Source: Ustulina deusta
Taxonomy: Eukaryota > Ascomycota > Sordariomycetes > Xylariales > Xylariaceae
NCBI GenBank assembly: GCA_023159155.1
Contig: JAJNNX010000018.1
Coordinates: 62,001 to 126,000 of the forward strand
DNA length: 64,000 nucleotides
Direction of reading: 5' to 3'
This document shows positions 36,587-47,886 of this stretch, piece after piece. How positions within the stretch are numbered: position 1 is the stretch's first letter; each line of letters begins with the position of its first letter. Position numbers and translations under genes: made by a program. The notes below the pieces were generated by a model. That model was given only the letters and a program-made list of their open reading frames with translations. It made no database searches and was not told where the DNA came from.

Positions 36587-37338
36587 AGTGGCATTTTCTT
36601 CTCCCTTTCGCAAGAGAAGCAAGAAATAGCCGTTTGAGCTCGTGGTGTACTTGGGGGTAGGTTGTCTTAGGTAGGTATGTTTTATTGAGACACTATTTAC
36701 ATTGAAGATACCATGTTGCTACGCAAGCGCCTATCGATAACCCTTTTGTCACATGCAGTAGGTAATGCAGCTGGACTGGGCAGGGGTATAGGGGTGTAGG
36801 TATCCACACTCCACCACAGTACCCGGGAGGTGCCGGTCCACTAAGGCACTAGCCTACATGTACCTAAGGTACCTACCTACCTGGATCTAAGTGGGGAACT
36901 CTGAACGCTACCTGTTAAACAACTTGAAGCAATTTACTTCCCGCCCCTCGGTTGAGTGCTCTAAATGAACTATATACCTCCGTCATATCTGCCCGGCTTG
37001 TATGTCTAGTATACGCAGACGCGGAACTCAACGAACATCTCTTGTCGATAGTGAATATGGATGAGCACGAAGCCGCTGCCAACAGTTCACAATAGCACGA
37101 CCTAGCAATGCTCGCTACGAAATCCCCATGCGTAAAAAAAACACTATTGTTCATGTAACATCCGCCTTTTCACGACAGGAACTGAATAACAAGAAAATGC
37201 AGTAGTGATTTTTCATGTCTTTTAGTTTTTTATTGGCCTTCAAACAGCCATTTCCGCCCAGTTGGCATTCCGTACAGCTAGGTTCTATCTGCATGTTTTC
37301 GTATCATCACGCAAACCAAGAACAGCATCGACTGCCCC
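36587..37338. other. Intergenic region
   Basis: About 750 bp upstream of HAUS6 and downstream of the small secreted gene. A strong near-palindrome, TGTACCTAAGGTACCTACC, lies at about 36859-36880. No gene. Confidence 0.55.
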
Positions 37339-37721
37339 TCAGCTACATCTCCCGGTACATTGGTCGATAGATACGCATCTGCAGGCACCACAAGTGCCTT
37401 CGAGTGTTATAGTTAGGGAGCCGGTGATGGGATCACAGTGAGCACCACTATTCGAGGCTGAACAGAGACTCGTCGTTCCTGGAGCGCCGCAGTCGAGACG
37501 CCACGATGGAGGGCCTGCTGCTGACTCGGGGTTGACATCGCCAATTCGGCCACTGTTGGCTGTGGGACTGGTCGCAAGACCCAGGGGAACATCTCCTTGT
37601 AACAGTACGGTCGGCGCTGCGACAATCGAGGCTACATGGAGAAGAAATGCGATGGGGGTGGCGAACTGAAGTCATTAGCTCGATATCACCATATGAACAG
37701 AACTGAAGATTATACCTTCAT
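37339..37721 (-). CDS. Small secreted cysteine-rich protein (effector-like)
   Basis: Two exons on the minus strand. The first is ATG AAG (37721-37716); a 50-nt intron follows (37715-37666; donor GTATAA, branch-like GCTAATG, acceptor TTCAG). The second exon is 37665-37339 (110 aa in total). The spliced start gives a clear signal peptide, MKFATPIAFLLHVASIVAAP. The mature part is polar and carries eight cysteines, all in the C-terminal half: one in LDCGAP, one in SLCSAS, one in AHCDP, and five in GTCGACRCVSIDQCTGRCS. An even number and tight spacing suggest four disulfides. I do not recognise a family; size, secretion and Cys content are those of candidate effectors or antimicrobial peptides. 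A TATA box lies about 112 nt upstream and the leader is CA/CT-rich. Not visible as one open frame because of the micro-exon. Confidence 0.75.
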
Positions 37722-37832
37722 CTTGATAGTCGAGGTGAAGGCAACTTGGTTGATCGATTGGATGGTGTAGGAGATGGCGTTGGTTGACAGTGGTTCTCGA
37801 GATTTGTGATTAAGAATCAGACTCTGAAGCAA

Positions 37833-37839
37833 CTTATAT
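37833..37839 (-). promoter_or_regulatory. TATA box for the small secreted gene
   Basis: ATATAAG on the minus strand, about 112 nt upstream of ATG 37721. Confidence 0.45.
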
Positions 37840-39065
37840 TCTATTTCGTACAATAGAATAAGAATCCACCGACCCGGTTGCGTTACTCGATGTTCTAGAT
37901 TTCCTCGAGTCGGGAGAGTCACAAGATCTTGTTTAAATCAATGTTATGTTTCCTGCATTCAGGTTACATAAGAATACAAGAAGTTCTTCGATGAATGAGA
38001 TCCTCAGGGGTATCACGGGCTGGAACCGTGAACTATCTAAATCCTTGTTCAGTAGGGTCACGCCAGCATGCTTCCAAATGAGATTCGAAAGGTGTTCATC
38101 CATAATAGGAAACGGCAGGTCTCTTTTAGAAACCTGTACTGGTATCCTTGACGCGATACCAGATCTTGAAGGAAATATGGTCTTTCAAGGCGAGCTCTCG
38201 GCGCAAAGGGGATGTCCAAACTAGGAAAAAATATATAGGAAACGCCCGTATAGCAACAACGAAGCCCTGGTCATTCCTTTTGCTCCCATGCGCGACATCG
38301 AAGCTACTATCCGATTGACCATCATTGACACTGATATACGTCATTGCTACAGACCCTGCTTGGTGGTGCGGTTAATTAATATGGAATAAATTGAACGATG
38401 TACGGGGCCATGAGGGGCTCAGCACATGAATTCGACTACACTAGTATAAGGAGATCAGTCTTCCCGAAGAAGAGGAGAAAAGACCAAATGCAGCCACTTA
38501 GCGCAAGCCGAAATATCATCATCCGTGGAACCCAGTCAGTCTGTTGAGATGGTTGCTCTCGCCCAGTTGCAGTTAACGGAGACCCGGAACGATCAGAAAT
38601 AGCACGGTTACGTTGCTATTAATAATTCAACGCAGCCACTCTCCTTATTAACCGAGGACGGGTCGGTTTTCAACCTTGACGATTTTTTCTCTGGCGAAGA
38701 CGTCGGCGCAATCAATGCAGCTCGAATTTAGCCGCCTTGGAGATGTCAACGCAGCATTCGGCCTTTTTCATATTACTCGCGAACCATAAAGATAAGTTGG
38801 CTGTTTTGGCCATACTGGTCTGAGACACACACGAACGGCCTTATATGCAACAGAAAACGCTCGGCACGAAGTATCTGCTGATTCATTAGGGCGGTGTCCC
38901 ACTGGTTCTGCTTTCTCGGACCGGACCTCGAGTTGTAGCTGCCGGTCCTCTGTGTTGCCTCACACCGTATTGAAGGAGGAGAAGTAAAATAAATAAATAA
39001 ATAAAAAAGAGAAAATTGCCGAAGCCAGATGTGCCCATCAGCTTATGTTAGCCTCAGCATTTAGA
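37840..39065. other. Intergenic region
   Basis: About 1.2 kb. Short frames near 37946-38224 and 38126-38344 lack motifs. An AAATAAAT simple run lies at 38990-39006. No gene is supportable. Confidence 0.5.
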
Positions 39066-39670
39066 TTAATTTAGGGGTAAACGCAGTACTGTATGTTCTA
39101 ATCCAGACTCGGCCTCTATTTCCTCTGCCCCTTGCAGATGGCATTCGCCGATCAACTTATAGTAGTTATCCCCCATCTCGCCACCCACCGTAAACTTTCG
39201 CAATACGAATGGAACGGTTGCTCCAGCTATGAAGAACGTCAACTCGCCCTCCTCTGCGTTCCTCGGCGCCAACCCGATTTTTCGACCGTCAGTGACGAAG
39301 AGCCCGGCGCCTATCCCAGGTTTCGAGTATTATGTGTTTAGTTTGACTCACGTATCTTGGACGAAGCGATACTATACGGGTTCGGATATAGCCTTCTGAA
39401 TTTGGTGCTGCCGGTATTCCTCGTAGGAACACGCTTATTCGATTCACCCTTGGAGATTCTATCGAGGGCTACCTCCACTGCGCTTCGATCAGTGAAGTGG
39501 TCAGCTACTAGAATTCGTTTAAAAGAGGAGCCTTCGAGACAGTACAGGGGCACAAGCTGATTGCACTGCGATACGGGAAATTTATTGTTGTCGATGTCGC
39601 AGAGCCCTCCCCCCCCCCCTCCCCCCAAAATGCTCTTCATAACACCATAGTTGACGGCTTTGACCCGCAA
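39066..39670 (-). pseudogene. HET-family protein, degraded C-terminal part
   Basis: On the minus strand the terminal segment reads GLFVTDGRKIGLAPRNAEEG, then FFIAGATVPFVLRK and NYYKLIGECHLQG, ending at 39066. This is the typical C-terminal end of fungal heterokaryon-incompatibility (HET) domain proteins. Upstream, the fitting segment SYEEYRQHQIQKAISEPV-stop-YRFVQDT is found at about 39350-39405. It carries an in-frame TAG and is in a different frame from the preceding VALDRISKGES at 39430-39470. No HET domain core (the N-terminal block) is found upstream to 40300. A C-tract with two interruptions at 39605-39627 could have helped cause slippage. I read this as a relic. HET genes control allorecognition and are often rapidly lost; function here is gone if the reading is right. 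Confidence 0.72.
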
Positions 39671-40313
39671 TCCGTGTTAGGAAGATATTCTATACTCCCG
39701 ATGATTAGATGGCTCTTGATATCTACTACTTGTATTAGCAACTGGTGTCGCGTCACCTAAAACTGCACAATGAAGAGCTTTTTGGATATAGCCCAAGTAG
39801 GACGACGACCCAGCGATATGCCGAAGGATATTAAGGCCGAAATGTTTGAGAAAGTATACAGCAAGGCTGATAAATACATTACAGGGTGAAAGACTATAGT
39901 TCAAGAGAATGTCTGGCAAGCATGCCAACGCCCGTGGGTGTCTTGAGAGAGAATTTGGGATACATAGTGTGCAATAGCCGCTGCGCTTGTCGAAACAGAG
40001 CCATTCTGATCGAGTCGGCGATCTGGGTAAAGAAGTAATTAGTTTCATATTGCCAGAAGACAACACAGGTTACTACCAAGGTATGCATCATCATGAGTTC
40101 CAGCAGAGCTACCCAACGAGGGGCCTAGACATAAGTACGCTAGTTCTTGGAATATAATGCCCTTTCACGCCGCTTCAGCCCTGACCAGACAGCCTCAAGG
40201 CGATATTGGAAACGGAAATGGGTTCGGACCCAAAAATCACATGCATTTACGGCATTCTGTTTAAATACAACGATATCTACTTTTGAGGAAGAACAACCGA
40301 ATAATATAGGTAA
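39671..40313. other. Intergenic region, possible HET relic
   Basis: About 640 bp upstream of the HET fragment and downstream of the aldehyde dehydrogenase. Frames on the minus strand show no recognisable HET sequence, so either the N-terminal part was deleted or it is too altered to see. Confidence 0.45.
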
Positions 40314-41816
40314 TCATAGCTTTGAGAAGACCGTGGCCGCACTACCGCCCATTTCGACAATCGTGCTCTTGTTCCTCACCCAAGCTTCGAGTCCTCTTCT
40401 CCCATTTTCAACACCCAGACCGCTTTGCTTCCACCCACCAACTGCCATTTCAGCCGGCGACTCGCCCCACGTGTTTACCCATGTGATACCTGCTTCTAGT
40501 CTAGATATAACTAGATGGCATTGATCAATGTCTCTGCCCACCACGCCCGCCGCCAGGCCTAGCTCGGTGGCGTTTGCACGTTGAACGGCCTCGTCGACTG
40601 TATCGTATGCGAGAATTGCCATGACGGGGCCAAAGATCTCATTCCGTACAATCGTCATGTCGTCTTTGCAGTCGGTAAATACTGTTGGCTCGACCCAGTA
40701 GCCTTTTCGGAGATTTGCAGGTAAGTTGGCGGGTTGGTTTAGGCCGCCGCATAGAAGTGTCGCTTTATCCTCCTCGATCCCGCGACGGATATACTCGATA
40801 ACCTTCGCATGATGGACTTTGCTGTTCAAAGGCCCGAAGTTTGTGGCCAGGTCAGAAAGGTCGCCTGCACGGACGAACGGGATTTTCTCAAGGAGCACTC
40901 TTTCGAAATCCTTCCTCATGGCGCGTGGGATAAAAACTCGTGTGCCGTTCGTGCACACTTGGCCCGAACTGTAGAAGTTCGCCATCATGGCTACATCTAC
41001 TGCTTGGTCCACGGCCGCATCTGGCAGAACGACTAGCGGGCTTTTCCCACCCAGTTCCATGGTCACGTATTTCATGCCACCAGCGGCAGCACCGGCGACC
41101 TTTTTCCCTGTAGCGACTTGTCCGGTGAAACTGACCTTCGCAATGGTAGGGTGTGCTGTTAAGTACGCACCGACCTCGCCAGCGCCGTATACAACATTGA
41201 AGACGCCGTCTGGTAGCCCTGCTTCGCGGTATACCTCGGCTAAGTATTGTGCGTGTAACGGGGTGAATTCGCTTGGTTTGTAGACCATGCAGTTCCCAGC
41301 AGCCAGGCAAGGCGCCGATTTCCAAAGCGCAATTTGGATCGGATAGTTCCAAGCTCCAATTCCAGCACATACACCGAGAGACTCCTTGGAGGTATAAACC
41401 ATAGCCGATGGACGCAGGCGAAAGAATTCCCCATTCAAGCCGCCGCTGGCCACTAAATTTGCGAAGTATTCAAGCACATCTGCGCCCGTTACAATGTCAA
41501 CGGTGGAAGTCTCTGAGAAAGGCTTGCCGGTATCAAGGGTCTCGATCTGTGCCAGAGAGTCATTCTGCTGCCGTAGCAGGGAAACGGCGCGATGCAGTAT
41601 CCGCGCACGCTCTACCGGCGGCGTGGCCGACCATGATGGGAAAGCTACTCTTGCAGACTCAATGGCAGCATCTATGGACTGATGCGACGAAGCATGTATT
41701 TTGCACAAGGGCTCTCCATTTGACGGGTCGATAGTCTCAAAATAACCTGACGACTTTGAGGCTGGTTGTGGTTTACCCGCATAGAAGGTATGACGCTCCG
41801 CTTCCGTTCGAATCAT
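40314..41816 (-). CDS. Betaine aldehyde dehydrogenase, peroxisomal
   Basis: Intronless, 500 aa, the usual ALDH length. NAD-dependent oxidation of betaine aldehyde to glycine betaine is the inferred reaction. Visible features are [23 protein letters not shown] near residue 150, the KPSEFTP motif near 178, SFTGQVATG near 230, the general base in [10 protein letters not shown] near 254, and the catalytic cysteine in [15 protein letters not shown] near 288. [15 protein letters not shown] and [10 protein letters not shown] blocks follow. The last residues are FSKL, a textbook type 1 peroxisomal targeting signal. The gene is transcribed divergently from a choline oxidase-like gene 1.37 kb away, which strongly supports the betaine aldehyde assignment over other ALDH classes. 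Aspergillus fumigatus has a comparable choline-to-betaine pair in peroxisomes (family knowledge, not tested here). Confidence 0.9.
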   Translation of the reverse strand: MIRTEAERHTFYAGKPQPASKSSGYFETIDPSNGEPLCKIHASSHQSIDAAIESARVAFPSWSATPPVERARILHRAVSLLRQQNDSLAQIETLDTGKPFSETSTVDIVTGADVLEYFANLVASGGLNGEFFRLRPSAMVYTSKESLGVCAGIGAWNYPIQIALWKSAPCLAAGNCMVYKPSEFTPLHAQYLAEVYREAGLPDGVFNVVYGAGEVGAYLTAHPTIAKVSFTGQVATGKKVAGAAAGGMKYVTMELGGKSPLVVLPDAAVDQAVDVAMMANFYSSGQVCTNGTRVFIPRAMRKDFERVLLEKIPFVRAGDLSDLATNFGPLNSKVHHAKVIEYIRRGIEEDKATLLCGGLNQPANLPANLRKGYWVEPTVFTDCKDDMTIVRNEIFGPVMAILAYDTVDEAVQRANATELGLAAGVVGRDIDQCHLVISRLEAGITWVNTWGESPAEMAVGGWKQSGLGVENGRRGLEAWVRNKSTIVEMGGSAATVFSKL

Positions 41817-43184
41817 TTTGATGACCCGAGCTGAATGGGTGATTGAGCTGGAAGGTTTGCTGACTGGGCATGAGCCGCGAGTCTATCGCGGGCTAAGAAT
41901 GCACGTGGGAACAGCTATAGGTAGCGGTTGAGTGTACGCTAGAGACTTACGTCGCTAGTGCAGTCTAACCAATACTGTACGACTTCGTGTGAGGCATGTA
42001 GTTACCGGTATAGGTAATGCCGGGATTCCTTCACCTGGGGTTGGATGCACTACACTAGATAGGTTAGTGCGAAGCCCCATGATGTACCTATCTGGGATAA
42101 AAATGTGAGCTGGCGGCGCGCTCACCTGAAACCCGGCAGGGTTTACATTTACACTGAGATGAAAAACACCGGTAAAGAAGCGATGAGCCTCACAAGCTTC
42201 ACAAATGGGGGCAGTGCACTCTCATAGGAGTTGTCCTGCCAGCTGATTATGTTCTTGGGTACAGCAGTATGAGGTCATACGATCTGTAGTGTTACCTTAG
42301 GTACCTATATTTGGCCGCTCTCGGAGGCTCGGGGGTTCGGCGGGGCGGGGGCCGGCGCGGCGCGGCACGGTTTTCTGAGTGTCGTGTAAACTTCATCCCG
42401 ATATGTACTGTGGAGGTAGATATCCTCTCGGTATCAGGATACTACAAGGAAGTCTAATGTAAATTATATGACTGGCGATTCAATTATCTTGCGTTATCAT
42501 CCTCCTCCACTTGAGTGAGGGATCACTTGTTTCGTTTCTTCCCAAATTTTAAGCCTTATCTTCTTTTTCTTACCCAATCTTATCTTAGATCCGAGCGGCA
42601 ACGCGGCATAGTCGGTTCCTCCCGGTCCTTCAACTCGAAATAGGTTGATAGAATGGCCTGATACTTACTTACACTAGGTATTTGATACCTAGATAGGTAG
42701 TGGGTTCTAAAGTGACTCCATGGATGTAAGATATGGAGATGACACTGCGTTTTATCACACCGCAACCTCTGCCAGCAGGCTGCGTTTACCAGACTGCTAC
42801 TCATGGCTGCTGGTGCTGCTATATGGGCGGTGTATTTGCTCTGAGTCGAACTTAGAAATATGTGTACCTACTGCCACCGCCGGGTACTTAATACACCTTG
42901 TCCCGTCAATCGGGCCAATCCCAGTGGTGAAAGCTTCTTGGTCAGATGGCTGCAGTACTAGGGACACTAGTGTACAAGGTTCTCATGTCTAGCGTATAGA
43001 GGTGCCGGTATCTTCTATCGGCCTTGGCGAAGGATCTCCGTCTTGGTAAAACTATATGTAGGAAAAAGGACTGCTTGCCTCGTTATCAGTTCTATTGACT
43101 ATTGACTTGTCTGGAACCATCTCACCCAACAATCATAAATTGGATAATCAAACTCTGTCGTACCGCCCGATCCCTGAAGCTAAG
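41817..43184. promoter_or_regulatory. Shared divergent promoter of the choline-betaine pair
   Basis: About 1.37 kb between the divergent ALDH and choline oxidase genes, probably carrying the regulatory sites of both. It includes a very GC-rich island at about 42320-42370, TACCTAGATAGGTA-type words at 42296 and 42680, and CT-rich segments close to 42500-42600. A few GATA cores are present, but I cannot show which are functional. An upstream in-frame ATG at 43095 lies within the leader of the oxidase. Confidence 0.5.
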
Positions 43185-44904
43185 ATGACCACCACTCAGC
43201 TCCCCACCGCGGACACTGACAAGTACGACTATGTTATTGTTGGTGGAGGCACGGCCGGTTGTGTTGTTGCGGCTAGATTGGCCGAAAACCTACCGCACAA
43301 AAGAGTCCTGTTGATTGAAGCTGGACCTAGCGATTATATGGATGATCGTGTCCTCAATTTGCGACAATGGCTGCAACTGCTTGGCGGTGAACTTGACTAT
43401 GATTATGGCACAACGGAGCAGCCAATGGGTAAGTGATCTTTTCCTTGGCAGTATAACAATCGATAAGCGCTTACAAGATGAACTAGGTAACTCGTACATT
43501 CGACACTCGCGGGCAAAGGTGCTTGGAGGCTGCTCATCGCACAATACCTTGATCTCCTTCAAGCCCTTTCAATATGATTTGGATATCTGGCAGTCGCTTG
43601 GAGCAAAAGGTTGGACTTTTCCAACGTTTATGAACTCAGTGAGCAAGCTGAGAAATACTATTCAGCCGGTTCATGCGAGGCATAGAAATCAGTTGTGCAA
43701 GGACTGGGTCGAGTCGTGCAGCACGGCGTTGGATATTCCAGTAATCGAGAACTTCAATAAGCAAATTGAGGAAGCGGGGTCGCTCAAAACAGGGGTTGGA
43801 TTCTTTTCGGTCAGCTATAACCCTGATGATGGCAGACGATCTAGTGCCTCTGTAGCCTATCTCCACCCTATTCTTAGAGGCGAAGAGAAGCGACCGAACT
43901 TGACGATTCTGACACATGCTTGGGTCTCTAAGATTAAAGTCAGGGGCGAGGAGGTCAGCGGCTTGGACCTTACTCTTCACGATGGTTCTTCGCGCACGGT
44001 GAAGGCGGCGAGCGAAACAATCTTATGTGCCGGTGCCGTCGATACGCCTCGCTTGATGTTGCTCTCAGGGCTGGGACCCAAGGATCAGCTGACATCTCTA
44101 GGCATTCCCGTCGTCCGTGATATTCCGGGGGTAGGAGAAAATCTGCAAGACCATCCCGAGAGTATTATCATGTGGGAGTTGAAGAAGCCCGTGCCGGAAA
44201 ACCAAACGACAATGGACTCTGACGCGGGAATCTTTTTGCGGCGCGAGGCCCCCGGCGCGGGCGCTAAGAAGTCGGCGGCAAATCCGCAAGGGCTTTCCGA
44301 TGGTGATATTGCAGATGTCATGATGCACTGCTATCAGATCCCCTTTACCCTCAACACTCTTCGTCTTGGATACGCGGACATCCCGGATGGCTATGCCTTC
44401 TGCATGACGCCCAACATTCCACGGCCAAGATCTCGAGGCCGCTTGTTCCTCACTTCTGCTGACCCGAAGGTCAAGCCAGCTCTCGACTTCCGATACTTCA
44501 CCGATCCTGAGGGTTATGATGCCGCCACGCTTGTGTACGGAATGCGGGCCGCTCGCAAGGTTGCTGAGCAGGCACCATTCAAAGATTGGATCAAGGGAGA
44601 GATCGCCCCAGGTCCCAACGTCCAGTCCGACGAAGATCTGAGCCACTACTCACGCAAAGTGGCGCACACTGTCTACCACCCATGCGGAACGACCCGAATG
44701 GGCGATACAAAGACGGACGAGCTAGCTGTTGTCAATGAAAAGTTGAAGGTCCGCGGCTTCAAAAACTTGCGCATTGTCGATGCCGGAATATTCCCAACAA
44801 TTCCGACCATCAACCCTATGGTGACAGTCCTAGGCTGTGCCGAGCGTGCGGCTGAATTGATCATTGAGGAGGCTACATCACTGAAAGAGAAAGCGCGTCT
44901 ATGA
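43185..44904 (+). CDS. Choline oxidase/dehydrogenase (GMC family), peroxisomal-type tail
   Basis: Two exons, 43185-43428 and 43487-44904 (553 aa); the 58-nt intron is GT-AG and in phase. The protein begins with the FAD Rossmann motif [17 protein letters not shown] near residue 15. The motif LGGCSSHNT, near residue 97, contains the His that covalently holds FAD in bacterial choline oxidase. Signature 2 of GMC enzymes, [17 protein letters not shown], is near 265. The C-terminal catalytic part is [13 protein letters not shown] and [16 protein letters not shown] (His and Asn pair). The last residues are ARL, which fits the PTS1 pattern. Substrate is inferred from the neighbouring betaine aldehyde dehydrogenase. 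Choline oxidase versus dehydrogenase cannot be separated from sequence alone. An upstream in-frame ATG at 43095 would add 30 residues; MTTTQ at 43185 was chosen because the FAD motif follows closely, as in the family. Confidence 0.9.
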
Positions 44905-46372
44905 GGTCATTTGTAGTGAAAATATACTGGCAACGAGCTGAGAGCTACGATCACATTGATTGAGTTCACTTGTACCTAAGGGTCAGTGTGAAGAGAGAAC
45001 AAGCGAAAGCCGGCTGGGGCGTTGCTGATGCACAAATGACAGATGTTTTTTCATAATCATACGTTGTACTTTTGAGCCGAGTATTTTATCCACTCTCGCC
45101 AAGATATCAATGGGGAATGAATACGTAAAGAAGGCTCGCCAAATGACAAATTGACAGTATTTTGGCAGCAAAATGCGTCAGCAGCTGCAAGTTGTTATCG
45201 TTGGCGGAAGAAGATGTCGGGTGCTTGTTCTATCTGCGTACATATCCGACGGAAGAGGCATCCAATCAATGCGACTGCCGACGAGAATCTGCAAGGACAA
45301 GGATGGCAGGGCGGAAGTTGTTACAATATGCATAGGGAACGACAGAGGGGGAAAAAGGTCAGGAGATGAGCTTCCTAAGCAGTCGTGCTCAGAAGTCTTC
45401 CCCAGGCGAACAAATCCTCTTTCTACCTAAAGTTCTATCGCATCCTTGTCGCGAACCATGCCTCGAATCCCAGAAGCTTCCCGATTGGTCCCCTGCAATG
45501 TTCTTCCCTTTATTGTGCACACCCCCATAGTTCGAGCTACACGATATGTCATCCCATCTGATCTGGGCTGTGCTACAGATTGCTCATTGTCTTGCGTCTT
45601 ATCTAACAAATAAGCATCTCCCAGTGAACCGGTGGCCAACTAGTGCGCTCGGTGAGACATCTCATCCATTCGTGATGCTCTGAATCATCGTCCTCGTGGC
45701 CGCGGATGAGACCCGTTGGACATGCCCCCCTCTTTTCTCTCCCCTAACTGACAAAGCAAAACAGAGATTGTGGCATTGCAGGCGAGAACTAATGCATGAT
45801 GAAAGACCCACGATCCCTGAAAAATGCCGTGTCTCAGCTTCCGGAGCGAACTTTCCAGGGAGAGAGAGGGTTGCGATATGATCGTTGGTCAAGGCGATTA
45901 CCTAATCTATCCAGTGATATTGGGTAGCAATAGTCGCTCTACGTTGTACAACATATGCCAGGACTTTAGTTTACGTTCTATTTATTGGGCTTCACGGGAT
46001 TGGCAGTGACACGTCACACCAGAACCGAGAACCATTGTACGATACTGTCGTCGATCTTTCTGGTCGCAGATGACAGCGAGAACAGTTGATGGCTTGATCA
46101 CCCTGGGTCGACGTGGTGGAGCCGGGACTTTGCGGGGGCATGAAGAACCTATTTCGCGTTTATGTTGCAGTGGAAGGCATATAAAAGTTTGGCTCGAGAT
46201 CTGCCGTCGTTGGTGGATGGACCCTATCTAGACCCCAGATTTCTTCCAACGGCGAAGCCGAACTATCACGTCGCGCACAATTTCATTGCTATCGAGAGAC
46301 TCTGTCTCTCATCCCGCTACAACACAAAGGCATTAGCACAAGAGTGCTTCGACCACCCACTCAAAAGACAAG
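44905..46372. other. Intergenic region
   Basis: About 1.5 kb between two plus-strand genes. No coding motif. The right end holds the aquaporin promoter with a TATA box at 46180. Confidence 0.5.
46180..46186 (+). promoter_or_regulatory. TATA box for the aquaporin gene
   Basis: TATAAAA, 193 nt upstream of ATG 46373, with a CT-rich leader in between. Confidence 0.5.
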
Positions 46373-47576
46373 ATGGAGCAAGCCCAACTAGGCGCCAGCG
46401 TCCGGCTTCCCTGGGAGAAGCCCAACCCCCCCGTGCGGCGCCCGACCTTCCCGCGGCTCTTAACGATGGGTAACCGGAGCACGAGCTTCGCTGCCTCTAT
46501 AGAGCAGCACCGCGTGCGGGTGCTGAACCGCCTGCCCCTCGATATCAAGAACCACATCGTGGCCGTGCTAAGCGAGTTTGCGGGCACCTTCATGTTCCTG
46601 CTGTTCGCCTTCGGCGGCACCAACGCCGTCAATTCGGCGCCCGACGAGGGCCAGCCCGAGGACCTGGCCGCGAACCCGGCCAAGCTGCTGTTCATCAGCC
46701 TGTGCTTTGGCATAAGCCTGGCAGTCAACGCCTGGGTCTTCTTCCGCATCAGCGGGGGGTTGTTCAACCCGGCCGTTACGATCGGCATGATGGTCGTCGG
46801 CGCTGTGCCGTACGTCCGAGGCTTGCTTGTCATCGTGAGTCAGCTCGCCGGGGGCATCGCCGCCGCCGCCGTCGTGTTGGGCATCTTTCCGGGGGATCTC
46901 AGGGTCTCTACGACGCTGGGGGGCGGTGCATCCGTGGTTCAGGTCAGTGACGCGCGACAGCTATGGCAGGGTTTGGGCAACTCAAGTTATACATTCTAAC
47001 ATGCTTGGATCAGGGTCTGTTCATCGAGATATTCCTCACTGCTCAGCTCGTCTTGACCATCTTCATGTTGGCAGCCGAGAAGCACCGGGCTACGTTCATC
47101 GCGCCCGTCGGCATCGGCCTCTCTCTGTTTATCGCGGAGTTGATGTAAGTCTACCTACCTACATATGACTTTTCCTATAAACCATTCACTCCTAACAAAA
47201 CCATCCACACTCTAGGGGTGTCTATTACACAGGCGGCAGCCTCAACCCGGCGCGCTCACTGGGCCCCAGCGTCGTCACGGCGTCGTTCGTTCATTATCAC
47301 TGGATCTACCACGTCGGCCCCATTATTGGCGCGCTTCTCGCGTCCGGATTCTACGTGACCATTAAGGCGCTAGAGTATGAAACGGTCAACCCGGGCGCCG
47401 ATGCCCCTCCCAGCATCGACTCGAAGTCAAAGAGCGACGAGGAGCTCGGGCACATGCACAAAGAGAATGTCAGCAGCAGCGTCCGCGGCGACGCTCGCGC
47501 TGTGGACCTCGAGGCCGGCGGACGCCGCCCTGAGACGGATTTCACGAACAACGATGCCCCACATTTGATGCAGTGA
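46373..47576 (+). CDS. Aquaporin (orthodox MIP-family water channel)
   Basis: Three exons, 46373-46942, 47014-47144, 47216-47576 (353 aa), in phase and GT-AG. Six membrane segments are visible between residues about 60 and 310. The first pore motif is [10 protein letters not shown] near residue 140 and the second [14 protein letters not shown] near 240. Both NPA boxes are intact. The second half has NPARS rather than the NPARDxxPR of glyceroporins, which points to a water-selective channel. Long hydrophilic N- and C-terminal tails (about 60 and 70 residues) are common in fungal aquaporins and would carry regulatory sites; the C-tail is rich in Asp, Glu and Ser. It sits directly downstream of the choline-betaine pair, so a common osmotic role is plausible, though it has its own promoter. 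Confidence 0.9.
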
Positions 47577-47671
47577 GTGGAAGATTATGTCGTCTGAAAG
47601 TGTCAGGACCGCTAGTATAGGGGTACAACTGTCGGATTTAGCACTCAGCGATCTCCGGAAGATCTGTTTTA

Positions 47672-47696
47672 TTGTTGTTGTTGTTGTTGTTGTTGT
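47672..47696 (+). repeat. TTG trinucleotide microsatellite
   Basis: About eight uninterrupted TTG units in the aquaporin 3' flank. Confidence 0.9.
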
Positions 47697-47886
47697 AGGT
47701 CTGTTCGTATGGTCTATTAGCACCCCTTATGCCTTTGTTTTAACGAATGTAATGATGGAGCGGAACGAAAGGCTTTCTTCTCGGAAAAAAAGTTCACCAA
47801 AAGTTTCTAGGCGCCCAATTAGGAAGTTTTTAATCATACGCTAGTTTAGCGTCGTGCTACGCTAGATGAGGTTTAGCCTTGTGTCC

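Noticed and set aside
39605..39627. C-tract as a functional element
   Set aside because: Interrupted homopolymer in a pseudogene; slippage or sequencing noise is a simpler explanation.
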